The position numbers and the translations under genes are program-made. From Clostridium chauvoei (lineage in GTDB: Bacteria; Bacillota; Clostridia; Clostridiales; Clostridiaceae), in assembly GCF_002327185.1 (NCBI RefSeq), contig NZ_CP018624.1, forward strand, positions 1,116,001-1,180,000: a stretch of 64,000 nucleotides of DNA, read 5' to 3'. Below the pieces are notes generated by a model. The model was not told where the DNA came from and ran no database searches. It saw nothing but the letters and a program-made list of their open reading frames with translations. Positions 35,767-44,923 of the stretch are shown one piece after another. Position 1 is the stretch's first letter, and each line of letters opens with the position of its first letter.

Positions 35767-36927
35767 ATGAAGAAAAAATCAACAAAGTCTTTACTTATAT
35801 TAAATTTAGTAATATCAGTAGCATTAAGTATGGCACATCCAGTCACGCCAGCACTTATAAGAAAATTAGGATTACCATCTTTTATGTTTGGTGTATTTTT
35901 TGCTACTATGTCATTAGGAAACTTTATTTTTTCACCTATTTGGGGTGGATTATCTGATAAAAAGGGAAGAATTAAGTATTTAATAATAGGTCTTGTAGGA
36001 TATGGAATAAGTCAATTAGGATTTGGGCTTAGTACAAATACAATTGTTATAGTAATATTTAGATTGTTAGGAGGGGCTTTTGTAACAAGTTACCTAACAG
36101 TATCTATAGCCTATTTAACAGATATAACAACAAAAGAAAATAGACTTAAAATAATGTCATATTATGCAGCATGTAACACTATAGGAAGTGCATTAGGATC
36201 TCTTCTAGGAGGGGTTATTGGAAATACAAATTATAAAATAGCATTTTTAGTTCAATCTGTACTTTGTATAGTATTAAGTATTTTTATTTATTTTATATTA
36301 TCTGAAACAATTGTTGATACAGGTGAAAAAGTACGTATAAAATTAAATAAAATTAAGTTTAATAAATTAACAAATAGAGTAGATACTAATTTAATTATGA
36401 TAATGTTAATGGTTATTATTTTCTATTTTTCATCAACTAGTTATAGTTCATCTATTAATTATTATATAGAATCAATATTGAAGTTACCTCCATCATTTAA
36501 TGGAGTATTTTTATCTATAGCAGGAATTTGTGGATTCTTAGGAAACTTATTATTGACATCATATATAGGTAAAAAAGTAGATGATAAAGTAAGTTTTAAA
36601 TATCTAACATTATTATTAGGAGTAATTATATTTTTAGCTTCGATAACTACTAATACAAATTTATTTTTTGTATTAATAATAATTTTTGTAACAATTAGTA
36701 GCATATATGTTCCAATTCAACAAAATATAGTAACAAAATTAAGTAAAGATAATTATGGATCTCTTATGGGAATTCAAAATTCAGCTAAGTCCATGGGGAT
36801 GGTATTAGGGTCATTATTTGCAGGTTTTATATTTGATTTTGGAAGCAAATTGCCATTTATGATAGCTGGTATAGTACTATTTATTGGATTTGGAATTCTT
36901 ACTAGAACAAAAATAGATATAAAGTAA
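35767..36927 (+). CDS. MFS transporter (drug-efflux type)
   Basis: I chose ATG 35767 (386 residues), six bases after AAAGGAA. The earlier frame start gives an unlikely polar lead. Twelve hydrophobic segments. The MFS motif A is GGLSDKKGRIK (about 64-74), and motif C-like glycine-rich NTIGSALGSLLGGVIGN follows in segment five. This pattern fits drug/proton antiporters, though the substrate is unknown. No regulator gene is adjacent. Confidence 0.85.
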   Translation: MKKKSTKSLLILNLVISVALSMAHPVTPALIRKLGLPSFMFGVFFATMSLGNFIFSPIWGGLSDKKGRIKYLIIGLVGYGISQLGFGLSTNTIVIVIFRLLGGAFVTSYLTVSIAYLTDITTKENRLKIMSYYAACNTIGSALGSLLGGVIGNTNYKIAFLVQSVLCIVLSIFIYFILSETIVDTGEKVRIKLNKIKFNKLTNRVDTNLIMIMLMVIIFYFSSTSYSSSINYYIESILKLPPSFNGVFLSIAGICGFLGNLLLTSYIGKKVDDKVSFKYLTLLLGVIIFLASITTNTNLFFVLIIIFVTISSIYVPIQQNIVTKLSKDNYGSLMGIQNSAKSMGMVLGSLFAGFIFDFGSKLPFMIAGIVLFIGFGILTRTKIDIK

Positions 36928-36962
36928 ACAAAAAAAGGTTGCTTATACAACCTTTTTTTGTT
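36928..36962. terminator. Terminator of the MFS gene
   Basis: AAAAAAGGTTG (36931-36941) pairs with CAACCTTTTTT (36948-36958). The A-run/T-run symmetry makes it active on both strands. Confidence 0.85.
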
Positions 36963-37130
36963 TTATTAGAATATAATAAAATATATACCGAAGTATACTC
37001 TTATATATAATCCTCGTAAATAAGTATAAATAAAGAAAAAATTTATGATCGCAAGTCTTATGATAGACAACAAGTAAAAGAGATTATATAATATTATTTA
37101 AAGTAAAACTTCAATTTAAGGGGATTAAAA

Positions 37131-37664
37131 ATGAATTTAAACGAAAAACATATAGAAGAAAAAATTAAACATTTAAAAAAAGCTATTGAAATAGTAGGAG
37201 GAATTGACTTACTAGAAAATAAATTTAAAAATCAAGAAGATTTATTTAAATATATTATTGAAACAGTTTTTAAAGAAGATAAAATAGTATTTGAAATTCA
37301 AAATACTATTTTTACAATAAAAGAACTTATGGATATAAAAATAAGATATGAAAAACACTTAATAAAAAATAGATCTAAAGTTATTCAAAGCATAGTTTAC
37401 AAAATAAATAAGTATAATACAGCTTTAGAGTCATTAGTTAGAAAATATAAGAAAAGTAATAGTATTAGTGAATATAATGAAATAAAAAATCAGATAATAC
37501 ATACATATAGAATGGACATTAACTTATACATATTAAAAGAAATAAATGAAGTAGTACTTAATGATATACGTTTAGCTGACGAAGTTAATTTTTATGGAGA
37601 ATATCTTACTGAAAAAAGAGAACAATTAGTTATAAGTATTATGAGAAATATTGGAGCAGAATAG
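37131..37664 (+). CDS. Hypothetical helical protein
   Basis: A 177-residue soluble protein with an AAGGGG site. It is rich in Lys, Glu, Ile and Asn and looks helical throughout (KHLKKAIEIVGGIDLLENKF, KVIQSIVYKINKYNTALESLVRKYKK). No cysteines, signal peptide or known motif. It stands alone with a strong terminator. Unrecognised. Confidence 0.6.
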   Translation: MNLNEKHIEEKIKHLKKAIEIVGGIDLLENKFKNQEDLFKYIIETVFKEDKIVFEIQNTIFTIKELMDIKIRYEKHLIKNRSKVIQSIVYKINKYNTALESLVRKYKKSNSISEYNEIKNQIIHTYRMDINLYILKEINEVVLNDIRLADEVNFYGEYLTEKREQLVISIMRNIGAE

Positions 37665-37679
37665 AATTTATAAATTAAA

Positions 37680-37722
37680 AATATATCACCTAGATTAATT
37701 TAAAGTCTAGGTGATATATTAT
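37680..37722 (+). terminator. Terminator
   Basis: ATATATCACCTAGA (37681-37694) pairs with TCTAGGTGATATAT (37706-37719), then TATTT. Confidence 0.75.
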
Positions 37723-37764
37723 TTAAAAGAAAATATTATATTGATTTTAAAAAAGGAGTAAATA

Positions 37765-38463
37765 GTGAGTTTTTATTATAAAGATGAATTAATAGAATTT
37801 GAAATAATCTATAGAAATAGAAAAACATTATCTATAAAAATAGATATAGATGGAAATATAAAAGTGATCTCTCCTGAAAAGTTAAGTGAAAATAATATAT
37901 TAAATATAGTCGAAAAGAAAGCAAGTTGGATTATTAATAAAAGAAAGATAATGTTAAATAGGAAAAAAGTAATTCCAAAGAATAATTATTTAAATGGAGA
38001 GTTTTATCTATATATGGGTGAAAAGTATACTTTGAAAGTGGTTACTACTCCAAAAGATACAGTATTAATTAATCATGAAAATAAAGTTATAGAAATTAGC
38101 ACTTCTTCTAAAGATAAAATTAGAAATATGCTAGAAAAATTTTATAGAGAAGAAACCTTTAAAATTGTAAAAGAAAGAGTTTGTTATTATCAAAAATACT
38201 TTGAAAATACGCCTAAAGAAATAAGGGTTAAACAACAAAAAAGAAGATGGGGTAGCTGTACTTTTGATAATAAACTTTTATTTAATTGGAGATTATCAAT
38301 GATGCCAAAAGATATACTGGATTATGTTATTGTCCATGAAATGTGTCATATGGTTTATAAGAATCATTCAAAAGACTTCTGGAATGATGTATTTAGAGTT
38401 ATGCCAAATTATAAAGAAAAATCATTATGGTTAAGAGAAAATGGGATTAAAATTGATTTATAA
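37765..38463 (+). CDS. YgjP/DUF45-like M48-type metallopeptidase
   Basis: A 232-residue protein starting with GTG after AAAGGAG. The zinc site is HEMCHMVYKNHSKDFW (HExxH, with a third His six residues on). RWGSCTFDNKLLFNWRLSMMP before it is the hallmark of the YgjP/WLM-like (DUF45) family. Probably a cytoplasmic zinc protease or a chaperone-like partner; substrates are unknown. The next gene follows after 74 bases. Confidence 0.87.
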   Translation: MSFYYKDELIEFEIIYRNRKTLSIKIDIDGNIKVISPEKLSENNILNIVEKKASWIINKRKIMLNRKKVIPKNNYLNGEFYLYMGEKYTLKVVTTPKDTVLINHENKVIEISTSSKDKIRNMLEKFYREETFKIVKERVCYYQKYFENTPKEIRVKQQKRRWGSCTFDNKLLFNWRLSMMPKDILDYVIVHEMCHMVYKNHSKDFWNDVFRVMPNYKEKSLWLRENGIKIDL

Positions 38464-38537
38464 AATAGAATAATTCGACAAATTTTATTTAAGATGTTAG
38501 TATTAAAATATTAGTATATATTTAGGAGAGGTTTAAT

Positions 38538-39839
38538 TTGGAAGATATAACAATTATAGATAAGGTAGCTAATCAAACAAATTTGCCTAATTGGTGGGTT
38601 GAATCTATAGCTATTCAATATTTTAATCCTAGAAAAATAACTTTAGAAAAAGAGAACACTTTATGGAATTTAGATTATTCAAAATTAGATGAAGATGAAC
38701 TAGCTGAAGCATCTATTTATAAAAAAGCTGTAATTTCAAATTACAAAATATTTCATAATGTCCGTAAAGAGATTTTTTATAAAAGATATGTTAAAAATAA
38801 TAGGCTTAAAGATACTGATAGTCTAATAAAAGAATATAATGAAATAACTGCAAAAGGATTAGTTTCTAAATATTACATAGCTTTTAAAGAATTAGAAGGA
38901 TATATTGAATCACCAGAACATATATTAAATTCTTATTATCAAGTTTTAGATAATGGAAATATATATCAATGGAGGGTTTTAGATTCAATAAAGTATTGTG
39001 AAGAAACTTCTAATTTCAATTATCTTGATGAAATTTTTTCTCTTCAAGATAAACATGATTATTTAGTCAGTCTTTTAATAAATCCAGAAGAAGTTAATAA
39101 AGATGAATTAAAAGACAAAATAGAGGAGTATTTAGAATGGTGTAATGTGGTAAAGAGAAGTTTAGTTAAAACTTTATATGATGCACATTTAGCAAGATTA
39201 GCTAATTGTAATAAGGAACAATATAAAAATTTAAATACTAGTAACGAAAATTTTCCACCTATAATATCTTCTTATGAAAATTTTACTCTTAGTAAAGGAA
39301 TTATTAAGAGCAATTATAATTTTGAAGGTATTTTTTATGAAAATTGTTGTAGAAGTTTAGATAAGTCAAAATATCTTGAGAAAGTATCTATTTCAGATAC
39401 AGAACTTACAAAAAATATAGATAATATCTATAAAGAAAAGATATCTAGTTTAATTATGGGATTAAGTTGTATTGAATCATATATAAATACAGTAGGTTGT
39501 ATATATTTTGAAAATATTTGGGATGAAACTTTAGATTTTAATTTAAAATCTAAAATCAGGTTTTATATAAAATTAATTAGTAAACGAACTGATTTTTCAG
39601 AAGAAGAATTAATTACTATAAATAATATTTATGGTTTAATTAAATTAAAAGAAGAGATTTTTAATAATGATAAATCCTTTGAAGATAGCACTATAGATAA
39701 TAATACTATTGTGAGTATATTAAATAAAAAACTGTCTAATGAAAACTTAGTAAATATTGATATTATAATTAAAGATTTTATTATTTTAATTTCAAGCATA
39801 GGTAATATGAAATTACCTTTTTGGTTAAAAATAAAATAG
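38538..39839 (+). CDS. Hypothetical protein (433 residues)
   Basis: Begins with TTG after TAGGAGAGG. Soluble, acidic, mostly helical, with Tyr, Asn and Ile in excess and no recognisable motif. It contains a WWVESIAIQYFNPRKI patch near the start and LIMGLSCIESYINTVGCIYFENI near residue 305. No signal peptide. It follows the YgjP-like gene without terminator, so they may share a transcript. Unrecognised. Confidence 0.6.
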   Translation: MEDITIIDKVANQTNLPNWWVESIAIQYFNPRKITLEKENTLWNLDYSKLDEDELAEASIYKKAVISNYKIFHNVRKEIFYKRYVKNNRLKDTDSLIKEYNEITAKGLVSKYYIAFKELEGYIESPEHILNSYYQVLDNGNIYQWRVLDSIKYCEETSNFNYLDEIFSLQDKHDYLVSLLINPEEVNKDELKDKIEEYLEWCNVVKRSLVKTLYDAHLARLANCNKEQYKNLNTSNENFPPIISSYENFTLSKGIIKSNYNFEGIFYENCCRSLDKSKYLEKVSISDTELTKNIDNIYKEKISSLIMGLSCIESYINTVGCIYFENIWDETLDFNLKSKIRFYIKLISKRTDFSEEELITINNIYGLIKLKEEIFNNDKSFEDSTIDNNTIVSILNKKLSNENLVNIDIIIKDFIILISSIGNMKLPFWLKIK

Positions 39840-39906
39840 CCATTTTATGACTATTTTATTTTCAGTTTGTTGAAAAACCCCCTATTAAAAAACAGAGGGT
39901 TTTTCT
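39832..39906. terminator. Two back-to-back hairpins between convergent genes
   Basis: AAAATAG / CTATTTT (about 39834-39857) serves the plus-strand gene. AAAAACCC.. / ..GGGTTTTT (39873-39905) serves the threonine dehydratase on the minus strand. Confidence 0.7.
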
Positions 39907-39911
39907 ATTAT

Positions 39912-41111
39912 TTAATACATTTGTCTTATGAAAAATCCATAGTTTTTAAAGGCATCTTTAATTATATTTATATGATCAGGACCATTTGTTTCAACTGTTA
40001 TTTCTAACAAAACATTTTTAAGTCTATTGGTTGCTTTAAATTGATTATGTTCTAATTTTACTACATTTGCAGAGGTTTCTGATAATAATTTAGATATTTC
40101 TAATAGTTGACCTGGAACATCAGGTAGTTCTACTGAAAAACAAAATAATCTACCTCTTTCTACTAATCCATTATTTATTAATGATGAAATTGTAAGCATA
40201 TCTATGTTACCTCCACTAATTATTGAAACTATTTTTTTATCTTTAAAATTTAATTTCTTTAAGGCTGCTAAAGATACAGCGCCTGAAGCTTCTACTAAAA
40301 GTTTATGTTTTTCACTTAATATTAAAAAAGCTTCTACTATTTCACTATCGGTTACTGTCACAATATCATCAACATAATCTTTAATTATATCAAAAGTTAT
40401 ATTTCCGGGACTTTTTACTGCTATACCATCTGCTATTGTATTTATTGAGTTAAGACTTATAAGATTTCCATTTTTAAAACTTTGTTCCATGGCATTTGCT
40501 CCTTCAGCTTGAACACCTATTATTTTAATATTAGGATTAAGTTCTTTAGCCGCTAATGATATCCCACTTATTAATCCACCTCCACCAATTGGACAAACTA
40601 TAACATCTACATCATTTAAATCTTCAAATATTTCTAAAGCAATAGTACCCTGACCTTGAATTACAGTTAAATCATTAAATGGATGTAAAAATATAGAATG
40701 TTCTTCCTTTTCTATTCGCTTTGCTTCTTTAAAAGCATCATCATAACAATTACCATATAAAACAACATTACCCCCTAAGTCTTTAGTAGATTTAACTTTT
40801 ACAAAAGGCGTTGTTTTAGGCATTACTATAGTGGCATTAACATTTGATAAAGCAGCTCCATATGCAACACCTTGAGCATGATTACCAGCTGAAGAACAAA
40901 CAACACCTTTATTTTTCTCTTCATTACTTAATGAATTAATTTTATTTATAGCACCTCTTATTTTATAAGCGCCTGTAACTTGTAAATTTTCACATTTCAT
41001 ATAGATATCATTACCACTTAATATAGAAAAAAAATTGCTATATAACAATGGGGTTTTAATTACAACATCTTTTATTGTTTCTCTTGCCAATTGAATCTTT
41101 TCTAGATACAT
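39912..41111 (-). CDS. ilvA: Threonine ammonia-lyase with ACT domain
   Basis: I chose the ATG at 41111 (399 residues) because GAGGTGATAT lies just before it. The frame start at 41141 has no site. The PLP lysine lies in VTGAYKIRGA (about 44-53), and the glycine-rich phosphate loop is CPIGGGGLISG (about 172-182). The C-terminal part (about 315-399) is a single ACT domain (FCFSVELPDVPGQLLEISKLL). It converts threonine to 2-oxobutyrate plus ammonia. Single-ACT enzymes of this length are often the catabolic TdcB-like form, so biosynthetic or catabolic use is open. No isoleucine genes are adjacent. Confidence 0.9.
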   Translation of the reverse strand: MYLEKIQLARETIKDVVIKTPLLYSNFFSILSGNDIYMKCENLQVTGAYKIRGAINKINSLSNEEKNKGVVCSSAGNHAQGVAYGAALSNVNATIVMPKTTPFVKVKSTKDLGGNVVLYGNCYDDAFKEAKRIEKEEHSIFLHPFNDLTVIQGQGTIALEIFEDLNDVDVIVCPIGGGGLISGISLAAKELNPNIKIIGVQAEGANAMEQSFKNGNLISLNSINTIADGIAVKSPGNITFDIIKDYVDDIVTVTDSEIVEAFLILSEKHKLLVEASGAVSLAALKKLNFKDKKIVSIISGGNIDMLTISSLINNGLVERGRLFCFSVELPDVPGQLLEISKLLSETSANVVKLEHNQFKATNRLKNVLLEITVETNGPDHINIIKDAFKNYGFFIRQMY

Positions 41112-41254
41112 ATATATCACCTCTATTACACTAAATTCCATTATATAAAATATTATATCATGACTTGAAGATTAATTCAGAAAATTTAAAATAATGTTTG
41201 AAATCACATAAATTAACTATAATAAGCACATAATAAAAATAAAAAGGTGATAAT

Positions 41255-41395
41255 ATGAATGATAATAAATTAGAAAATATGAAAAATGTAGGAAATTTTA
41301 CTAGAGGAGCTATTAAAGAATTCGAAGAAAATATAGTTTCCCAACATAATTACTTAGAAAAGGTAGATAAAAATTTAAAAAGTGGGAGGAAGTAA
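41255..41395 (+). CDS. 46-residue hypothetical protein
   Basis: ATG at 41255 after AAAGGTGAT, stop TAA at 41393-41395. It encodes a charged peptide (starts MNDNKLENMK, ends NLKSGRK). Its last codons contain the GGGAGGA ribosome binding site of the next gene, three bases on, so the two are translationally coupled. No family recognised. Confidence 0.65.
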   Translation: MNDNKLENMKNVGNFTRGAIKEFEENIVSQHNYLEKVDKNLKSGRK

Positions 41396-41398
41396 ACT

Positions 41399-42271
41399 AT
41401 GTCCTTTGAAGAAAAACTTAAAATTCAAATTTCAGGACAACATCAGAACAAACAACCAGGCGAAGAACATTTAATGAATCCAGCACCTATCTATAATTTA
41501 ACTAACTATTCTCATCCAGCTTTAAAACTTAAAGACAAAGTAGCTATTATAACTGGAGGAGATAGTGGAATTGGTAGAGCCATTGCTATAGCCTACGCAA
41601 AAGAAGGAGCTAAAATAGCAATTGTATATTTGAATGAACATGAGGATGCAAATAAAACAAAAACATTAATTGAAGATTTTAATGGAGAATGTATTTTAAT
41701 TCCTGGAGATATAGGTGAAGAAGATTTTTGTATAAAAGCTATAAATGAAGTTATAGAAAAGTTTAAAACTATAAATATATTAGTTAATAATTCAGGAGAA
41801 CAACATACTGCTAATTCTTTAATTGATATTACAAGAAACCAATTAGAAAGAACATTTAAAACTAATTTTTTTGGAGCATTTTATTTATCAAAAGCAGTAC
41901 TACCTCATTTAAAAAGTGGAGATAGCATAATAAATACTACTTCAATAACTGCATATCATGGAAGTGAAACATTAATAGACTATTCTGCTACTAAAGGAGC
42001 TCTTACTTCTTTTACAAGATCATTAGCTAAAAACTTAGCTAAAACAGGTATAAGAGTAAATGCAGTAGCTCCTGGACCTATATGGACTCCATTAATTCCA
42101 TCATCTTTTGATGAAAATAAAGTTGCAAGCTTCGGTAAAGATACGCCTATGAAAAGACCAGGGCAACCAGTAGAATTAGCTGAAAGTTACGTGTTTTTAG
42201 CTAGTGATGGTGCCTCTTACATAACAGGTGAAACTATACATGTAAATGGAGGAGACTTTATAAATTCGTAA
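41399..42271 (+). CDS. SDR family oxidoreductase (general-stress YhxC/YdaD-like)
   Basis: A 290-residue short-chain dehydrogenase with the extended N-terminus (PGEEHLMNPAP) typical of bacillar YdaD/YhxC-type stress proteins. The cofactor motif is TGGDSGIGRA (about 52-61), NNSG follows, and the catalytic Tyr and Lys are in YSATKGA (about 192-198). It uses NAD(P)H on an unknown alcohol or aldehyde. Strong GGGAGGAAG site within the preceding small gene, with which it forms a unit. Confidence 0.88.
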   Translation: MSFEEKLKIQISGQHQNKQPGEEHLMNPAPIYNLTNYSHPALKLKDKVAIITGGDSGIGRAIAIAYAKEGAKIAIVYLNEHEDANKTKTLIEDFNGECILIPGDIGEEDFCIKAINEVIEKFKTINILVNNSGEQHTANSLIDITRNQLERTFKTNFFGAFYLSKAVLPHLKSGDSIINTTSITAYHGSETLIDYSATKGALTSFTRSLAKNLAKTGIRVNAVAPGPIWTPLIPSSFDENKVASFGKDTPMKRPGQPVELAESYVFLASDGASYITGETIHVNGGDFINS

Positions 42272-42274
42272 TTT

Positions 42275-42315
42275 TAAAGACTAGAATTTAAATCTATTAA
42301 ATTCTAGTCTTTTTA
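42275..42315 (+). terminator. Terminator of the SDR gene
   Basis: AAGACTAGAATTT (42277-42289) pairs with AAATTCTAGTCTT (42299-42311), then TTT. Confidence 0.85.
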
Positions 42316-42339
42316 TATGCTTAAATATATATTTAAATT

Positions 42340-43152
42340 TTATAAGTTTTCATAAGTGTTTTTTAATAGTAAAGCATCGTGTTCAAGAATAGGACTTTCA
42401 CAAATAAGACAACCCTTTATATTATAATCTATAAAAGCTTTTAAACATGCTTTGTAATTAAAATCACTTTCTTCAAAAGGTAAGTGATGCCTTTCACCTT
42501 TATTTGTATATTCAATACCTGACAAGTGAATATGCATATCTTCTAAAGCTTCTCTTCCAAGACCTTCTCCGACTTTTTCTAATATCCTAGCAAAATCGCT
42601 ATATTCTTTTAATAATCCATTCTCTCTTGCATGTATATGTGAAAAGTCAATACATAATTTACAATAAGGAACCTCTTTGCATAAGGTTATAATTTCATCT
42701 ATATCTCCAAACTGAGTTGGTTTCCCGGTAGTTTCTAATCTATAATCTATATTACCTGGTAAAGTTAATAAATTTTTTTTAATTTCAGCTAATGCTTCTT
42801 CTTTAGATGACTTTAAATAAAATTCTGGATGAAAGATTAAACTTTTTCCACCAATAGATTTTAAAGCCTCTGATCCTTGTAATATTCTATCAATAGACTT
42901 TAGCTTTTTTTCTTCTACCTCTGCATTTAAATTAATAAAATATGATCCATGAGCAGAAAGATAAAAATCATATTTTTCTTTTGCTTCAAGTATTGCAGGT
43001 CTATTTTTAGGGGTTACATTAACTGATCTAACAAATGGTAATTCCATTGCATCGAGTCCTATACTATGTAAATATTCTATTCCTGTCGGATAAGTAAATT
43101 TATCACCTTCTCCAATTGGAAGTCCTGAAATACCAAATAATAATTTTTCCAT
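42340..43152 (-). CDS. TIM-barrel protein of the AP endonuclease 2 / endonuclease IV fold
   Basis: The start is placed at ATG 43152 (270 residues) after AAAGGAG. The longer frame to 43209 would begin inside the promoter. Metal-type residues of the fold are seen at SAHGSYFINL, LIFHPEFYL, LCIDFSHIHAREN, DMHIHLSG and the final CESPILEHDA. It resembles the xylose-isomerase-like TIM barrels and endonuclease IV. The family includes both DNA repair enzymes and sugar isomerases, so activity is not settled; the DFSHIHAR and HLSG motifs favour the Nfo-like group. Confidence 0.8.
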   Translation of the reverse strand: MEKLLFGISGLPIGEGDKFTYPTGIEYLHSIGLDAMELPFVRSVNVTPKNRPAILEAKEKYDFYLSAHGSYFINLNAEVEEKKLKSIDRILQGSEALKSIGGKSLIFHPEFYLKSSKEEALAEIKKNLLTLPGNIDYRLETTGKPTQFGDIDEIITLCKEVPYCKLCIDFSHIHARENGLLKEYSDFARILEKVGEGLGREALEDMHIHLSGIEYTNKGERHHLPFEESDFNYKACLKAFIDYNIKGCLICESPILEHDALLLKNTYENL

Positions 43153-43180
43153 AATAACTCCTTTTGAATGTTTTTTCTTG

Positions 43181-43209
43181 AGTATAACAAATAGAAAATA
43201 TCTTTTCAA
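43181..43209 (-). promoter_or_regulatory. Promoter of the TIM-barrel gene
   Basis: On the minus strand TTGAAA (43204-43209) and TATACT (43181-43186) are 17 bases apart, about 29 bases before the chosen start. The rest of 43210-43507 holds a TATAAT-like box at 43472-43477 for the next gene and otherwise only AT-rich sequence without structure I can name. Confidence 0.65.
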
Positions 43210-43507
43210 TATTCTACAGTAAGTACCATATATAGATGTTTCATCCTATTTATCGGAAATTCTTTAGAGGTTTATACTTGCTATTTATTAATAAAAACTA
43301 AGAAATACTTTTAAATTCTTCATCTTTTAAGCATATGCTATACAAGAAATTTATTTTAATAAAATACAATAAAAGCCAGAAATAGGGCGTGTTTATTAAT
43401 AATGTATATACTAGTTCATAAAAATTTATTATTATTTTCTTGTTATTGCATTAAGCCAATTGTAATAGTACTATAATAGTTGGTAATAAAATTATGGAGT
43501 GATAATA

Positions 43508-44230
43508 ATGGAAGAAAGATTACAAAAGTATATGGCTAAGTGTGGAGTTGCCTCACGAAGAAAATGTGAAGAGTTAATTTTACAAGGAAAAATAAAAGTT
43601 AATGGTATTATTATAAAAGAATTAGGAACAAAAGTAGTGGAAGGTATTGATAAAGTAGAGTTTAATGGAAAAATAATTCATAAAGAAGAAAATAAAATTT
43701 ATATAATGCTTAATAAACCAGAAGGATATATAACTTCTCTTAAAGATGAAAAAGGAAGGAAAACAATTCTTGATCTTGTAGATGTTAATGAGAGAATATT
43801 TCCTATAGGAAGATTAGATTACGATAGTTCCGGTTTATTGCTTTTAACAAATGATGGAGATATATATAATAAAATAATTCATCCACGAGTTAAAATAAAA
43901 AAGAAATACATAACTGTATGTGAAGGTGAATTTAGCGAAAGTGATTTAGATAAATTTAGAAAAGGAATTAATATAGGTGATTACATAACAGCCCCTGCAG
44001 ATATTAAAATTATATCTATTGAAAATATTAGAAATAGAAAAGTCTCAACTGTTGAAATTTCTATACATGAAGGAAAAAATAGACAAGTTAGAAGAATGTG
44101 TGCTGCTTTAAATCATCCTGTACTTTCTCTTAAGAGAGTTGCTGTTGGAGATGTAAAACTAGGATATTTGAAAAAAGGAGAATGGAGAAATCTTAGTAAA
44201 GCAGAATTAGAATATATTAATTCTTTATAG
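43508..44230 (+). CDS. rluB: RsuA/RluB family pseudouridine synthase
   Basis: Start at ATG 43508 after TGGAGTGAT (240 residues). An N-terminal S4 RNA-binding domain (MAKCGVASRRKCEELI...) is followed by the synthase domain with the catalytic Asp104 in GRLDYDSSGLLLLTNDGD, and VEISIHEGKNRQVRRMC near the end. It isomerises uridine in rRNA. RluB (23S) and RsuA (16S) cannot be told apart firmly; RluB is more usual in this length class. The next gene follows after 11 bases. Confidence 0.88.
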   Translation: MEERLQKYMAKCGVASRRKCEELILQGKIKVNGIIIKELGTKVVEGIDKVEFNGKIIHKEENKIYIMLNKPEGYITSLKDEKGRKTILDLVDVNERIFPIGRLDYDSSGLLLLTNDGDIYNKIIHPRVKIKKKYITVCEGEFSESDLDKFRKGINIGDYITAPADIKIISIENIRNRKVSTVEISIHEGKNRQVRRMCAALNHPVLSLKRVAVGDVKLGYLKKGEWRNLSKAELEYINSL

Positions 44231-44241
44231 AAGGAGATATT

Positions 44242-44784
44242 ATGTTTAAGTATGTTGCTGACATTAGTGAGTTATCACATCATATAATAAAAACTTTTTT
44301 AGTTAATAAAAAAATTGCTATAGATGGAACCTTAGGAAATGGTTATGATTCTGATTTTCTATCTAAAAACTTTGAAAAGGTATATTCTTTTGAAATACAA
44401 AAAGAACCTTGTGATAGATACAAAGAAACTTGTTTGGAAAATGTAATTGTAATTAATGATTCACATGATAAAATTAATGAATATATACTTGAAAATGTTG
44501 ATTGTATTATGTACAATTTAGGATTTCTCCCAGGAGGAGATAAAAATATTACAACTATGCATGAAACATCCCTAAAGAGTATTAAAACTGGGTTGGAAAT
44601 TTTAAACTCAGGAGGGATTATGACTATATGTATATATAAAGGACATGATGAAGGTAAAAAAGAAGAAACTTGCATTTTACAATATATAAAAACTTTACCC
44701 CAAAAATATTATGGAGTTATGAGTCATAGTTTTTTAAATAGAAGTGAAATGGCTCCAAGTCTTATAGTTATTGAAAAGAAATGA
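44242..44784 (+). CDS. mnmM: YtqB/MnmM-like tRNA methyltransferase
   Basis: A 180-residue class I SAM methyltransferase with AIDGTLGNGYDSDFL (about 26-40) as SAM loop, YNLGFLPGGDKNITT (about 92-106) as the family signature and IYKGHDEGKKEE. These fit the YtqB family, now known in Bacillus as MnmM, which methylates the wobble uridine of some tRNAs. AAGGAGAT start. Paired with the pseudouridine synthase upstream, so an RNA-modification pair. Confidence 0.8.
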   Translation: MFKYVADISELSHHIIKTFLVNKKIAIDGTLGNGYDSDFLSKNFEKVYSFEIQKEPCDRYKETCLENVIVINDSHDKINEYILENVDCIMYNLGFLPGGDKNITTMHETSLKSIKTGLEILNSGGIMTICIYKGHDEGKKEETCILQYIKTLPQKYYGVMSHSFLNRSEMAPSLIVIEKK

Positions 44785-44923
44785 TTTTTTCATGATGATT
44801 TATATAATCTATATAAATCTTAATTATTAAAGTTATTTCATATAATATGAAATATATATTGATACAGTATTCATAAGGTGCTAAAATAATACTAACTGAA
44901 GATTAGAGAAAAGAAGGGATAAT

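Noticed and set aside
43153-43209. Upstream extension of the TIM-barrel gene to 43209
   Set aside because: This would start inside a consensus promoter (43181-43209) and has no ribosome binding site, while ATG 43152 has a good one.
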